Of a stretch of DNA of 64,000 bases, positions 44,816 to 57,400 are shown one piece after another (position 1 is the stretch's first letter; each line of letters opens with the position of its first letter). Source of the stretch: Phyllostachys edulis (lineage: Eukaryota > Streptophyta > Magnoliopsida > Poales > Poaceae). The position numbers were made by a program, and so were the translations under genes. The notes beneath the pieces were generated by a model, which did no database searches, had not been told where the DNA came from, and worked only from the letters and a program-made list of their open reading frames with translations. The stretch is taken from assembly GCA_036346405.1 (NCBI GenBank), contig CM070561.1:34761958-34825957 (forward strand), in the 5' to 3' direction.

Positions 44816-47800
44816 TGTAACATCCCAAACTTAAGTGTGTGTCTCAAATGTAATGAAAATGAGGAGAAATTAAAACTTTTTCTTCAAATGGGAATGCTTG
44901 CCCAAATCTGTAATTCTTGCAAAGGAATTATAGAAAATCAAAACTCAAAAATCAAATTCTCCAATTCACTCCTATCAAAAACCTCCTTGGGAAATCTTGT
45001 GCCAAACCTCTGTAAATATTTTTCCCAAGTTCCTTGGGTGACTTGAAGCCCCTCTGAATTTTCTCACAATTTTTAGAAATTGTTTGAATATTTTTAGGGG
45101 CAGGTCAAACCAGTCAAAAGTCTGGTCAAACCCTAGTTTCTATCCTTCTGGAATTTATTGAGGGAAATATATTGCACAAACATCTCTGAAAATTTTATGG
45201 GAGGTTAATATGTTAGTCATAGAGCTCCTGTAAAAATTTCATAATTTTTAGAGTTGGTTTGATGCCTCAAATAAATCTCCAAAGTCTGCTGTACATTCTA
45301 AACTCATTTAGGGTTTCACTGCTGTTGCTGGGCTCGAGCCCGTGTCCGACTCAAGCCATCGGTCTTGGTCCAGCCACCTAGTTGCACCGAAGGGCTCGGC
45401 GCTGGCGCCACTGTGGACCGTTGGATTCTCATCGTGTGGCCCACGATCGCATACCCTTCGCCGCTATCTATCCTCACCACTCGATCAAAATCGGAGGGTC
45501 GCCGCTTGTCGTCCTCCTCCGGCTCATGCGACGAGAGCTCCGCGTCGGCGCCATGGGCAGAAAAGTCGTCGGGGCGCAGCGCGTCTGTCGCGTCTTCGTT
45601 TCGCCAACGGACTTCGCATTAAATGCGCGCCACAGACCGCCCCTGTGGTCGCCGAGCTCACTGCTCCCATCGCCTCGCCGCTCTCTCGACGGCCAGAGCA
45701 CCCGAGGCTCCCTACCGTTGTTCTCTCCCTCCGTTGCTACTTAAGCTCCTTGGCATCCTCCTTGGGCTTCTTTCGCACACCCAAGAGCTCTAGCTAGCAC
45801 CCACTCGCCTTTGCCGAGCTCCAAACAACCACCGCACCTCGCCGCCATTTTCGCCTCGTGAAGCTCGCTTGGGAACTGGTGCTCTGTGGCGCCTTTGCTC
45901 CCTTCTCTGTTTCCTTCCTTCCTCTTCCCTCCGGAGTAAGCACCTAACTCCGATTGGTTTGCCTCTCCGTAGCGGCGAATTCGATTTCTTTGCGGTCGTG
46001 AGCACCTCTTCGTCTCCAACGACGGTGAGTGCTCCTCCTTCGATTCCTTCCTCTGTAGCATCGGTGAGGAGGTGCGGAACCTTTCCCGATGACGCGGTCT
46101 CACCGACGGCCCAGTCACTCTCTCGCGTCTTCGTCTCCACCGCCGCAAGCCTCTCGCCGCCGCTCCTCGACCTCTCCTCGCCTCCGCGACCTCCGTGTAT
46201 GCTCTGGTAGTCCTTAGTGGCTTTGGCACCCGCCGGTTTAGCCGCATGAGCTGAATGTTGCCGCTGCGTGCTTCAGTAGCATCGCCGCCGCTCTCTCGCC
46301 GCTCATGCCGCGCTTCCATCCACTCAAATGAGTGTGAGTGGTGCGGCGTGACCACGATGCTATTGTGCACCAGAGGTAACCTTGGCACGCGCCGCCGCGG
46401 CTCGTGGTCGCCGGCGATGAGCCGTGGAGCTGTCGAAGTCGCGGTTTGGACGCGCTGCCGCTGCTGGCCGAGTCGACGTGGCTCCTTGTCGCCCCATTTC
46501 GTGGATGTGCGGCTTAGATCTCACCGCGTTTTGTTCTTTGTCCACTATGGACCGTCTGCTTCGCGATCCGTGGTTGAGATTCGCCGACATTTGTAGTTCA
46601 TCAGGTAGGCGTGGTCGTGAGCCGCCCATCTCAAGATCAACGCCCACGACCATCGCCTCCACCAAGGCTGGATTTCAAACGCTGCGCCCGATTCAACGTG
46701 GCCGAGGATCTAGGATCAGCGCCCATAATCGCCACGCCGATTTGAGTTTATTAATTCGAGAGCTTTATTTTCAAACTGAAAAAGGTATTAATCTTTAGAA
46801 ATGCATATCTTTTTCATGTTAATTCATTTTAGATGATTCCAGTTGTGTTAATCCTGTTATAACCTCAACTTTAATCTAAAAATGTTTAGGAGATTAATAT
46901 GACTCCAGAAAAGCATGAAATTAGATTTTAATCATTCTCAGCTTTATTAATTGCAATAAAATTTCTGTTAAATTGAAAATGCATAACAAATTCAATATAA
47001 ATCCTTTTTAGCTAAACTCAACTTTGTTAATTCTGTTATTACCTACACTTCAATCTAAAAATAGTTATAATTATGTTTTAGTTGCAATAATGTCCAGAAT
47101 TAACTTTGACTTTGCATAGGCTTTAATTGTTTCTCTAAAAATCATTGTAACTTGTAAAATACATAACTAATTCTCTGTAACTGATTTTGGAGTGAATCCA
47201 AGTTTGTTGGATTCCTCCATTAATGAACTTGCTAGGAAAAATAGTTTTGAACATGTTACTGTGTCTAGGAGAAATAATTATGCATTATAATTTTGTTCAA
47301 GTTCTTGTCTTTAAAAATTGTAGAAGTTGCAATGTAACTCCAAAAGAGTTGAAACCACTTCCATTAGTCTTAGAATGTCATTACCTATCTACCGTAAAAA
47401 TTTCATGTCCAGAAGACCCTAGAAAATATTTTATGAACAGTAGCCCTTTTAATTTAAATTGGATTTTTCTGGCCGAATTGAATTGTTTTGATCATATCTT
47501 TTGCATTAAAGATCCAAATCAGTTGATTCTTGTTTCTATATTCATGTTAAATCAATACCTTGCTGCTATAAAAATTTCAAATCATTCGGAGAACTTTTGC
47601 TGTTGGGTCTTGTTGCTTTTCTTTATTCTTATCGACTCTTTATCGCTTTTCGTTAGGGTTCGACATTTGTGGTAATCCCGAGAACGATCCTCCGCAACAA
47701 AGTGACCTCAACAGCCAGGCAAGCAGTTTGACCATGATTCATCCTATATTTGCAAGTCTATTATGTTGTTTAAACTCTATGTATGCATTGCTACTTTGTT

Positions 47801-49286
47801 TTAATTATGGTTAGTGGATCCTATAGTTGCATAATCTGTAGGAATACCATGTCTTTACTACCATGAGCCTAGGTTATTTGCTGTGGTTGGAGTTCGTGGA
47901 TGAACTCCTATCACTTAGTAGTTGTGATTTCAAATGCTTAGCAATGCTTAGATAACGGTAGAAATGGGCGATCATCGGCTTAGTCGATGGTCTTGATCAC
48001 ACAAATCTAAATATTACTCCTTTATGTCCAGCACTTGTGCTTTGTTAATTTGTAAAGTAAAAATCTGAAAATAAAAGATTGTTTAGACTTGGGCATATTG
48101 GATGAATGGTGTGGTTTTTGGATTGTGGAAGTATGCCTAAGTCCCTAAGGACCGAGTTACTTGCGCCTCCGATCGAGCATATTATGACTAACCACACGAG
48201 GGGAAATGGGACCCTCTTGACTAAGTACTTTGGAGGGTGTTAATTGGGGTCGCTTCGGTTGGTGGTTTTAAAGATAAAATGTGTGTGTGTGGTGTGGGAG
48301 GAGCATTAGCTTCCGGTAGGTCGCCTAATGTCTCCTTCTCCCGTGGGTTGTGCGACTCAGAATTAGCATTGTCCATTGGAAATGTCTCAGAGGACTTAGC
48401 CGTGCAGCATACCTTCGAAGTGTGCTTAAAGGAAAGGCGGTCTGACGTGTGGGTACAGTGGTACACCCCGCAGGGATAAAACTATTCAATAGCCTCGCCC
48501 TAGGTTATGGACACGCCGGATACGCCCGTGAGAACTAGACTACAACATTTAATTAAAACTTGACTTGGTTGGTATGAACGGGAGTTCATGTTATTGTTGT
48601 GGTGACTAATGGGTTAGTCACTTCTAGGTTGTTCATGTTGTTGTTATTATGTATTATCACGTTGTTATTTCAACAATTAAAAATGCTTTGCCAAATTGCC
48701 TTCAATCTATTATGTTATTGCAAATAAATGTTGCTTTATGTTAAATGAGACATACAACCTCCACTTACATAAAGCTTGCATGTAGCATATGTTATAGGCC
48801 TGTTATCTTACACGTAAGTCTTATGGAGTACTTTATGTACTCATCCGCCCGTGGTTGTGGCATTTTGTGACTTTTGTTGCAGAGGGAGAGGGTGAGATCC
48901 TAGAGCCTCACTTTTGTCCTCGTGTTGCAATTTCTTCGACGGCTAGCTTGGCGGTCCGTCGAGATGCCTAGGGTTAAGGCACACCGATTGGCTTTGTGTT
49001 ATAGCCATCTTTATGGCACTTTTGCTTCCGCTGTTATCTTTTTAGAATTGTTGCTATTTGGCCTAAGGGCCCCTCTTTTGTAATAGCTATTCCATATTAA
49101 TATTAACTTCTGGTTTGTTGCTTATGTACTATGTGTTGTATGGAATTGATACATTCTTTTGTTGTGAGGTATGTATACTGCATTCTGGGAAGTATACATC
49201 TCTCGAGACCGGGTTTATTTGGTTGATAATACTAGGGTCAATTGGATGACTAAGTATTATGAGCCTAATAAATCCGGGTGCTCACA
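44816..49286 (+). repeat. Tekay-like 5' LTR
   Basis: 4,471 bp from TGTAACATCCCAAAC to GGTGCTCACA. It has an AT-rich first part, a GC-rich stretch (45320-46720) and an AT-rich remainder. Open frames of up to 215 codons on both strands of the GC-rich part do not match known proteins and are not preserved between the two LTRs. Confidence 0.93.
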
Positions 49287-49291
49287 AAAGT

Positions 49292-49304
49292 TGGTATCAG
49301 AGCC
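49292..49304 (+). other. Tekay-like primer-binding site
   Basis: TGGTATCAGAGCC, complementary to initiator-methionine tRNA, starts five bases after the 5' LTR end. Confidence 0.92.
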
Positions 49305-50052
49305 ATCCTGACCGTAGTAACGCAAGCTTGGTCATCTTTAGGATATTTTGAAAACCTATTTTCAAAGTATAAATGAGTTTTGAAAGCTTAAGTAATTCTC
49401 GGATTTTACTCCTTACCTATCTTAGCTTTCTTCTCATCTCACTCTAATTTGAGTTTTAAAAGTTGTTTTCCTCTCTTCCTTCTACACAATAGTTGTTGTC
49501 GATTAATTGGGTTTTGGGAGAACCAATGAGATTGGCAAATTTAAGTGTGAGCTGCCCACTACAAGGTCTTGAAGTTCGAGTCGGTGATTCGACGAGGAGC
49601 TTGATGCTAAATCTGGACAGCAAGCATCAAATTTCCGGACAGCAATCTCAAAGGTTTCTAATTAGGATAAATAATGAGAGGTTAATTCAACTAAAACTTG
49701 TGGGAATGAAAAAGGGTAAGATGTGATACTAGTTAGCTAAGTATCTAACACTTATCTCGCTGTTTTAACCTTGCTCTCTAATAGTTCTAGATCTCATCTT
49801 ACAATCTGAATTTTAATCTTCTCGATCAATTACTCGTTTATTCAATACGGGTTAGTTGAGTTGAGAAGTTGAGCCTTGTTTTTGGTGTTTCTTGGCTGTT
49901 TTGAGAGTCTTTTAGAAGCTTCTAAAGTTGATTTACTCGCTGTTTTGGCTTTCGTTTAGGGTGATATTCCATTCCCCTAGTCGATCGCTTTTTGCTTTCT
50001 TTAAGGCTTTGTTTTTCGAGTCTAGTTGCTAACCAAAATTTCTTGTAACAGG
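49305..50052 (+). other. Tekay-like 5' leader
   Basis: About 750 bp of untranslated leader between the primer-binding site and the gag ATG. A 77-codon open frame at 49493-49726 has no recognisable motif. Nothing else stands out. Confidence 0.6.
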
Positions 50053-51175
50053 ATGGCCGGACGCACTCGTAGCGGCCAAGGCCAGTCAGCTGGTCCGGAC
50101 GAGGAGCTTCCTCCTCCTCCGACCATGGCCGAGGTCCTTCTGCAGATTGAGCGCAACCGCGCGGATGACAGGAGAGTTCTACTGGACGTCATCGCGCGCA
50201 ACACCACTGCACTTTCCGGAGCTTCAGGATCTGGGCAAGGGAATGCCCATCAGTCTCGTGGGGGTCTTGCTGAGTTCCTTCGTACCCAGCCCCCTACCTT
50301 TTCCCGGTCTGAGGACCCGCTTGATGCGCGATTATTGGCTTGTGCGTGGAGCGAAGCTCAAGATAGCGCAGTGCCAGGAGCACGAGAAGGCGCTGTTTGC
50401 ATCGCACCAGCTTGAGGGTGCAGCTTTGTCATGGTGGGAGAATTTTCTCGCCATGCAGCCCGAGGACCACACCGTCTCGTGGGAGGAGTTTCGTACTGCC
50501 TTCCGTCGGGCTCACATCCTGCCGGCTTGATGGAGATCAAGAAGGTGAGTTTCTTGCGCCAAGCAAGGGCGTAGCTCACCATGGAGTATGTCTACGAAGT
50601 TCAACCATCTAGCTCATTATGCTCCCGAGGATGTGGCCACCGATATGGCTAAGGTGCCAAGTTCAGCGTGGCTTGTCCGAGGAGTCAAGGACAAGCTATC
50701 CATTGTCGACTTTCTCGATTTCTGTGCCTTGGTCGACAAGGCCATCGTCGAAAGCATGCGGCTCGAGAGCTTATGGATTCCGTAGAAGCGCAAGTGGAGA
50801 CTTACAAGTCTTCCAAGTCCATTCCTCCCGCCCTCGCCGGGCGCCTCGGGGTTCCAGCCTCGCCAAGACCCCGAGGTCACCTTTCGTTTCGTTCGTCGCA
50901 GTCGTGTTCTACCACGGCGCCATGAAGTCAGCAGAGCGGTTCCATAACCCGCGCCGTGTCACTTGTTTTGCATGCAACTGAAGGGGCATTATGCGAACCA
51001 ATGCCCTAAGAAGATCGGAGCGAGCCCTCGCCCTAATGGAGGACGCGGCCGAGGTGGATCTTCGCAGACCGAAGATCGTCCCGCTACCCAAGGCGTGGGT
51101 AGTGGTCGCGTCAACGCTATCACCGCGAGGAGGCTCAGAGGCACCCGACGCTGTGCTAGGTACGCTTTTTGTTAA
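50053..51175 (+). pseudogene. Tekay-like gag with CCHC knuckle (frameshifted)
   Basis: Starts MAGRTRSGQGQSAGPDEELP at ATG 50053. After about 90 codons a frameshift near 50320 moves the frame; LASHQLEGAALSWWENF-type gag motifs (HQLEGAALSWWENFLAMQPE, WEEFRTAFRRAHI) follow at 50400-50530. Further shifts occur near 50530, 50780 and 50930. The zinc knuckle (CFACN..GHYANQCPKK) lies near 50965-51010, with an in-frame stop between its halves. The protein segments are well conserved between shifts, so the breaks may be sequence errors rather than decay. Confidence 0.85.
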
Positions 51176-54100
51176 CTCTCATCCTGCCATCGCTTTTGTT
51201 TGATTCAGAGCGCCTCATTCTTTCGCTTCGAGTCTTTTGCCGCTGTTGGGGAGCTTCTTTTCTCTCCATTGTCGGTCCCGCTACTCATTCGCTCTCCGGG
51301 TCGGAGTTGAGAGCCGAGCTTGAGTGTAGGGATGTCCCCATCGAGATTGAGGGAGTTGGATTCTCGTAATCTTATTCTCCTCAAGTCCGCGAAGTCCGGG
51401 CGTGATTCTTGGTATGGATTGGTTGTCTCGTCATATGGGGCAAATCGATTGCGCCAAGAAGTCCGTCTCTCTTTCTAGTCCTTCGGTGTTCGCGTTTCCT
51501 TCTCGCCGGTTGCTAGGTCCACATCTCTTCGCCCTCGGCGAAGTCCGTTTAGATATTAATGAAGTCCCAACAGTTTGTGACTTCATTGATGTCTTTCCGA
51601 TGATCTTCCAGGATGCCACCAGTTCGAGATCTCGAGTTTGTCATTGAGTTGGCTCCTGCATCGCCCCTATTTCTAAGAGGCGTGTCGGATGCCTCCGAAC
51701 GAGTTGGTAGAGTCAAGAAGCGCTTAAGTGAGCTGCAAGAGAAGGGTTTCATCCGCCTAGCTCATCTCCTTGGGGTTGTCCAAAAATCTTCGTAAAGAAG
51801 AAGGATTCGTACTTTACGATGTCGTTGATTACCGCCCGCTTAATGAAGTGACTAGAAGAACAAGTATCCATTGTCTCAAGATCGACGATCTCTTCGATCA
51901 ATTAACCGGAGCTCGAGTTTTCCAAGATTGATTTGAGAGTGGGATATCATCAAGTTCGGATTCGACTGAGGATATTCCAAAGACGGCGTTTCTACTCGCT
52001 ACGGCTTGTACGAGTACACCGTCATGTCATTCGCTTAACCAATGCTCTGCTTTGTTCATGAACCTCATGAATTCGGTATTCATGGAGTATTTGGATAAGT
52101 TTGTTGTGGTCTTCATCGATGATATTCTTATCTACTCCAAGAACGATGAGGAACACGCCGAGCATCCGCTTGTGTTGAGCAAGTCTGCGTGAGCACCACC
52201 AGACGCCAAGTTCACAAGTGTGCATTCTCGTTGAAGGAAGTAGCCTTCTTAGGCCATGTTCTTTCAGCCGAGGCGAGCTGCTGATCCTAGCAAGGTCGAC
52301 GATGTTCTTTCTCGAGTCCGCCCACTTCGTTACCGAGGTGCGGAGTTTTCTTGGTTTAGCGGGATACTATCGCCGCTTATCGAGAACTTCTCCAAGATCG
52401 CTGGCCGATGACGGAGTTGCTCAAGAAGGACCGAAGTTCTTGTGGTCTAAGGCTTGTATGGAAAGTTTCCAAATACTCAAGAAGTGTTTGACCACCGCTC
52501 CCGCCCTCGTTCTTCCCGATATCCATAGCGACCGATATCTATTGCGATGCTTCTCGTCGAGGCCTCGGTTGTGTCCTTATGCAAGAAGGCAAGGTAGTGG
52601 CCTATGCATCAAGGCAATTGAGACCTCATGAACTCAACTACCCTACTCATGATTTGGAGCTAGCCGCTGTGATTCATGCACTTAAGATTTGGCGACATTA
52701 CCTAATCGGAATCGCTAGAAGTGTATTCGGATCACAAAAGCTTAAAGTATTTGTTCACCCAACCCGACTGAACCTCGTGCAAAGGAGATGGTTGAGCTGA
52801 TCAAGGATTATGATATGGGTATTCACTACCATCCGGCAAGGCTAATGTCGCTGCCGATCGCGCCAACGTAAGTGCATTGTAATGCCTTATTGCTCCAGAG
52901 CGTTCGCCCACTCTTCAGAGGAGTTCCAGCGTCTTAACCTTGGGTTAGTTGAGCATGGTTCCTCGCTACCTTGGTTGTGCAACCGACCTTGGTGGATCGG
53001 ATCAAGTCCGCCAGCAATGGACGATGGTGTGAGCCACATCAAGGAAAATGTCAAGAACGGAACAACTAAGTGCTTTTCTGAGGATGAGCATGGTGTTGTG
53101 AGGTTCGGGCAACGCCTTGTGGTTCCAAAGGACATGGGGTTGCGGAATTTGATTCTCCGCGAAGCCCATGATTCGCTTTTGTCTATTCATCCGGGGCCAC
53201 CAAGATGTATCGATCTCCGCCAGAGATTTTGGTGGACTCGCATGAAGAGGAGATCGCGGTTCGTTGTCGAGTGCGACGTGTGTCGTCGTGTCAAGGCCGA
53301 GCATCGGCGTCAGCAGATCGCTTCTTGACCTTTGCCTATTCTCGAGTGGAAGTGGGATTCGATCGGTATGGATTTTATCACCGGTCTACCCTTAACACCA
53401 GGGTAAGGATTCCATTTGGGTCATCATCGATCGGTTGTCCAAGGTGGCACATTTCTTGCGGTGCGGACTAAGATTTCTGTTAGCCAATTGGCGAGATCTC
53501 TATGTTTCTCGTGATCGTGTGCTTGCATGGTGTGCCCAAGACGATCGTCTCGGATCGTGGTTCTCTTTTCACCTCTCGCTTTTGGCATAGTTTGCAAGAG
53601 GCTATGGGGACCTGTTTGTTTTCAAAGACCTGATATCATCCCCAAACCGATGGTCAAACCGAAAGGGTTAACCAGGTTTTGGAAGACATGCTTCGTGCTT
53701 GTGTCCTTTCCTATGGGAGGCATTGGGAGAAATGCTTACCATTCACGAAGTTTTCCTACAACAACAAGCCAAAGCCGCCTCGATGGCACCTTTCGAGGCC
53801 TTATACGGAGAAAGTGTAGAACCCGTTGAACTGGTCGAGACCGTGAGAGACCTCTCTTTGGCGGACTCGATCAATGAGGCCGAGCGCCAGTCCAAATTTT
53901 ATTCGTGGCGCTGCTTGCGCATGCTCAATCCAGGCAAAAGAGCTATGCGGATCGCCGGCGTCGTGAGTTGAGCTTTGAGCCCAATGACTTTGTTTATCTC
54001 AAAGTCTCTCCTTTGAAGGGCCATCAACGTTTCGGCGTCAAGGGCAAGTTAGCTCCTCGATATGTCGGTCCCTACCGCGTTATCGAGAAGAAGGGAGCTG

Positions 54101-54402
54101 TTGCCTATAAGTTGGAGTTGCCATCTGCACTTGAGGGGGTACATGATGTCTTCCATGTATCCCAGCTAAAGAAGTGCCTCCGTGTTCCAACTGAGGAAAC
54201 TCCGTTGGAGACTCTCGATGTCCAACCAGATTTGACCTATCGCGAGCACCCTGTTCGCATACTCGATGAGGCTGAACGAAGGACTAGGAATCGTTCCATC
54301 AAGTTCCTTAAAGTTCAGTGGTCGAACCATTCTGAGGATGAGGCTACTTGGGAAAGGGAAGATCGTCTGCGTGCGGACTATCCATCTTTCTTTACCGAGT
54401 GA
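51140..54402 (+). pseudogene. Tekay-like pol: protease, RT, RNase H, integrase, chromodomain-like end
   Basis: In order: protease (LFDS near 51187, GMDWLSRHMGQIDCAKK near 51408); reverse transcriptase from 51610 (PPVRDLEFVIELAP, ELQEKGFIR) with the catalytic VVFIDDILIYSKN near 52107; RNase H near 52540-52740 (QEGKVVAYASRQLRPHELN, YPTHDLELAAVIHALKIW); integrase zinc region near 53150-53300 (LREAHDSLLSIHPG, CDVCRRVKAEHR) and core fragments (HPQTDGQTERVNQ-like near 53640); a C-terminal domain 53920-54220 (FVYLKVSPLKGHQRF, LAPRYVGPYRVIEKKG, VHDVFHVSQLKKCLR); and a chromodomain-like end (VRILDEAERRTRNR, WSNHSEDEATWEREDRLR) before the stop at 54400. Many single-base shifts split it into short frames. 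Confidence 0.88.
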
Positions 54403-54428
54403 GCCAAATCTCGGGACGAGATTTCTGT

Positions 54429-54443
54429 AAGGAGGGGAGATTT
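54429..54443 (+). other. Tekay-like polypurine tract
   Basis: AAGGAGGGGAGATTT-type purine tract immediately before the 3' LTR start TGTAACATCCC. It is the plus-strand primer site for reverse transcription. Confidence 0.88.
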
Positions 54444-57400
54444 TGTAACATCCCAAACTTAAGTGTGTGTCTCAAATGTAATGAAAATGAGGAGAAATTA
54501 AAACTTTTTCTTCAAATGGGAATGCTTGCCCAAATCTGTAATTCTTGCAAAGGAATTATAGAAAATCAAAACTCAAAAATCAAATTCTCCAATTCACTCC
54601 TATCAAAAACCTCCTTGGGAAATCTTGTGCCAAACCTCTGTAAATATTTTTCCCAAGTTCCTTGGGTGACTTGAAGCCCTCTGAATTTTATCACAATTTT
54701 TAGAAATTGTTTGAATATTTTAGGGCAGGTCAAACCAGTCAAAAGTCTGGTCAAACCCTAGTTTCTATCCTTCTGGAATTTATTGAGGGAAATATATTGC
54801 ACAAACATCTCTGAAAATTTTATGGGAGGTTAATATGTTAGTCATAGAGCTCCTGTAAAAATTTCATAATTTTAGAGTTGGTTTGATGCCTCAAATAAAT
54901 CTCCAAAGTCTGCTGTACATTCTAAACTCATTTAGGGTTTCACTGTTGTTCGGGCTCGAGCCCGTGTCGACTCAAGCCATCGGTCTTGGTCCAGCCACCT
55001 AGTTGCACCGAAGCGGCTCGGGCGCTGGCGCCACTCGTGGACCGTTGATTCTCATCGTGTGGCCCACGATCGCATACCCTTCGCCGTCTATCTATCCTCA
55101 CCACTCGATCAAAATCGGAGGGTCGCCGCTCGTCGTCCTCCTCCTCCAAGGCGACGAGAGCCCGCTCGGCGCCATGGGCAGAGTAAGTCGTGGGGCGCAG
55201 CGTCTGTCGCGTCTTCGCTTCGCCAACGGACTTCGCGATTAATGCGCCACAGCACCGCCCTGTGGTCGCCGAGCTCACTCGCTCCCATCGCCTCGCCGCT
55301 CTCTCGACCGGTCAGAGCACCCGAGGCTCCCTACCGTTGTTCTCTCCTCCGTTGCTACTTAAGCTCCTTGGCATCCTCCTTGGGCTTCTTTCGACACCCA
55401 AGAGCTCTAGCTAGCACCCACTCGCTTTGCCGGAGCTCCAAACAACCATCGCACTCGCCGCCATTTTCGCCTGTGAAGCTCGCTTGGTGAACCGGTGCTC
55501 TGTGGCGCCCTTGCTCCTTCTCTGTTTCCTTCCTTCCTCTTCCCTCCCCGGAGTAAGCACCTAACTCCGATTGGTTTGCCTCTCCGTAGCGGCGAATTCG
55601 GATTTCTTTGCGGTCGTGAGCACCCTCTTCGCTCCAACGACGGTGAGTGCTCCTCCTTCGATTCCTTCCTCTGGTAGCATCGGTGGGAGGTGCGGAACCT
55701 TCCCGATGACGCGGTCTCACCGACGGCCCAGTCACTCTTCTCGCGTCTTCGTCTCCATCGCCGCAAGCCTCTCCGCCGCCAGTGCTCCTCCGACCTCTCC
55801 TGCCCCTCCGCGACCTCCAGGTATGCTCCTGGTAGTCCTTAGTGGCTTTGGCACCCGCTGGTTTAGCCGCTGCGGAGCTGAATGTTGCTGTCGTCGTTTC
55901 GTCAGCATCGCCGCCGCTCCTCGCCGTCGCTGCCGCCCACCACTCCAATGAGTGTGAGTGGTGCGGGCGTGACCACGGTGCTATTGTGCACCGTAGGTAA
56001 CCTTGGCACGCGCCGCCGTGGCCTGTGTCGCCGGCGATGAGCCGTGGAGCGCGTCGGGGTCGTTGTCGGACGCGCCGTCGCTGCTTTTTCGGTCGAGTCG
56101 ACGTGGCTCCTTGCGCCTCCATTTCGTGGATGTGCGGCTTAGATCTCACCGCGTTTTGTTCTTTGTCCACTATGGACCGTCCGCTTCGCGATCCGTGGTT
56201 GAGATTCGCCGACATTTGTAGTTCATCGTGTGGCGTGGTCGTGAGCCGCCCATCTCAAGATCAACGCCCACGACCACCGCCTCCACCAAGCTGCTGGATT
56301 TCAAACGCGTCGCGCCCGATTCAACGTAGGCCGTAGGATCTAGGATCAGCGGCCCATAATCGGCCACGTCGATTTGAGTTTATTAATTCCCGAGGGCTTT
56401 ATTTTCAAACTGAAAAAGGTATTAATCTTTAGAAATGCATATCTTTTTCATGTTAATTCATTTTTAGATGATTCCAGTTGTGTTAATCCTGTTATAACCT
56501 CAACTTTAATCTAAAAATGTTTAGGAGATTAATATGACTCCAGAAAAGCATGAAATTAGATTTTAATCATTCTCAGCTTTATTAATTGCAATAAAATTTC
56601 TGTTAAATTGAAAAATGCATAACAAATTCAATATAAATCCTTTTTAGCTAAACTCAACTTTGTTAATTCTGTTATTACCTACACTTCAATCTAAAAATAG
56701 TTATAATTATGTTTTAGTTGCAATAATGTCCAGAATTAACTTTGACTTTGCATAGGCTTTAATTGTTTCTCTAAAAATCATTGTAACTTGTAAAATACAT
56801 AACTAATTCTCTGTAACTGATTTTGGAGTGAATCCAAGTTTGTTGGATTCCTCCATTAATGAACTTGCTAGGAAAAATAGTTTTGAACATGTTACTGTGT
56901 CTAGGAGAAATAATTATGCATTATAATTTTGTTCAAGTTCTTGTCTTTAAAAATTGTAGAAGTTGCAATGTAACTCCAAAAGAGTTGAAACCACTTCCAT
57001 TAGTCTTAGAATGTCATTACCTATCTACCGTAAAAATTTCATGTCCAGAAGACCCCTAGAAAATATTTTATGAACAGTAGCCCTTTTAATTTAAATTGGA
57101 TTTTTCTGGCCGAATTGAATTGTTTTGATCATATCTTTTGCATTAAAGATCCAAATCAGTTGATTCTTGTTTCTATATTCATGTTAAATCAATACCTTGC
57201 TGCTATAAAAATTTCAAATCATTCGGAGAACTTTTGCTGTTGGGTCTTGTTGCTTTTCTTTATTCTTATCGACTCTTTATCGCCTTTTCGTTAGGGTTCG
57301 ACATTTGTGGTAATCCCGAGAACGATCCTCCGCAACAAAGTGACCCTCAACAGCCAGGCAAGCAGTTTGACCATGATTCATCCTATATTTGCAAGTCTAT

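Noticed and set aside
55355..56215. 286-codon minus-strand open frame in the Tekay 3' LTR
   Set aside because: It is not preserved in the 5' LTR, is low-complexity Arg/Ser-rich, and lies in LTR DNA; the same applies to the frames at 45342-46800.
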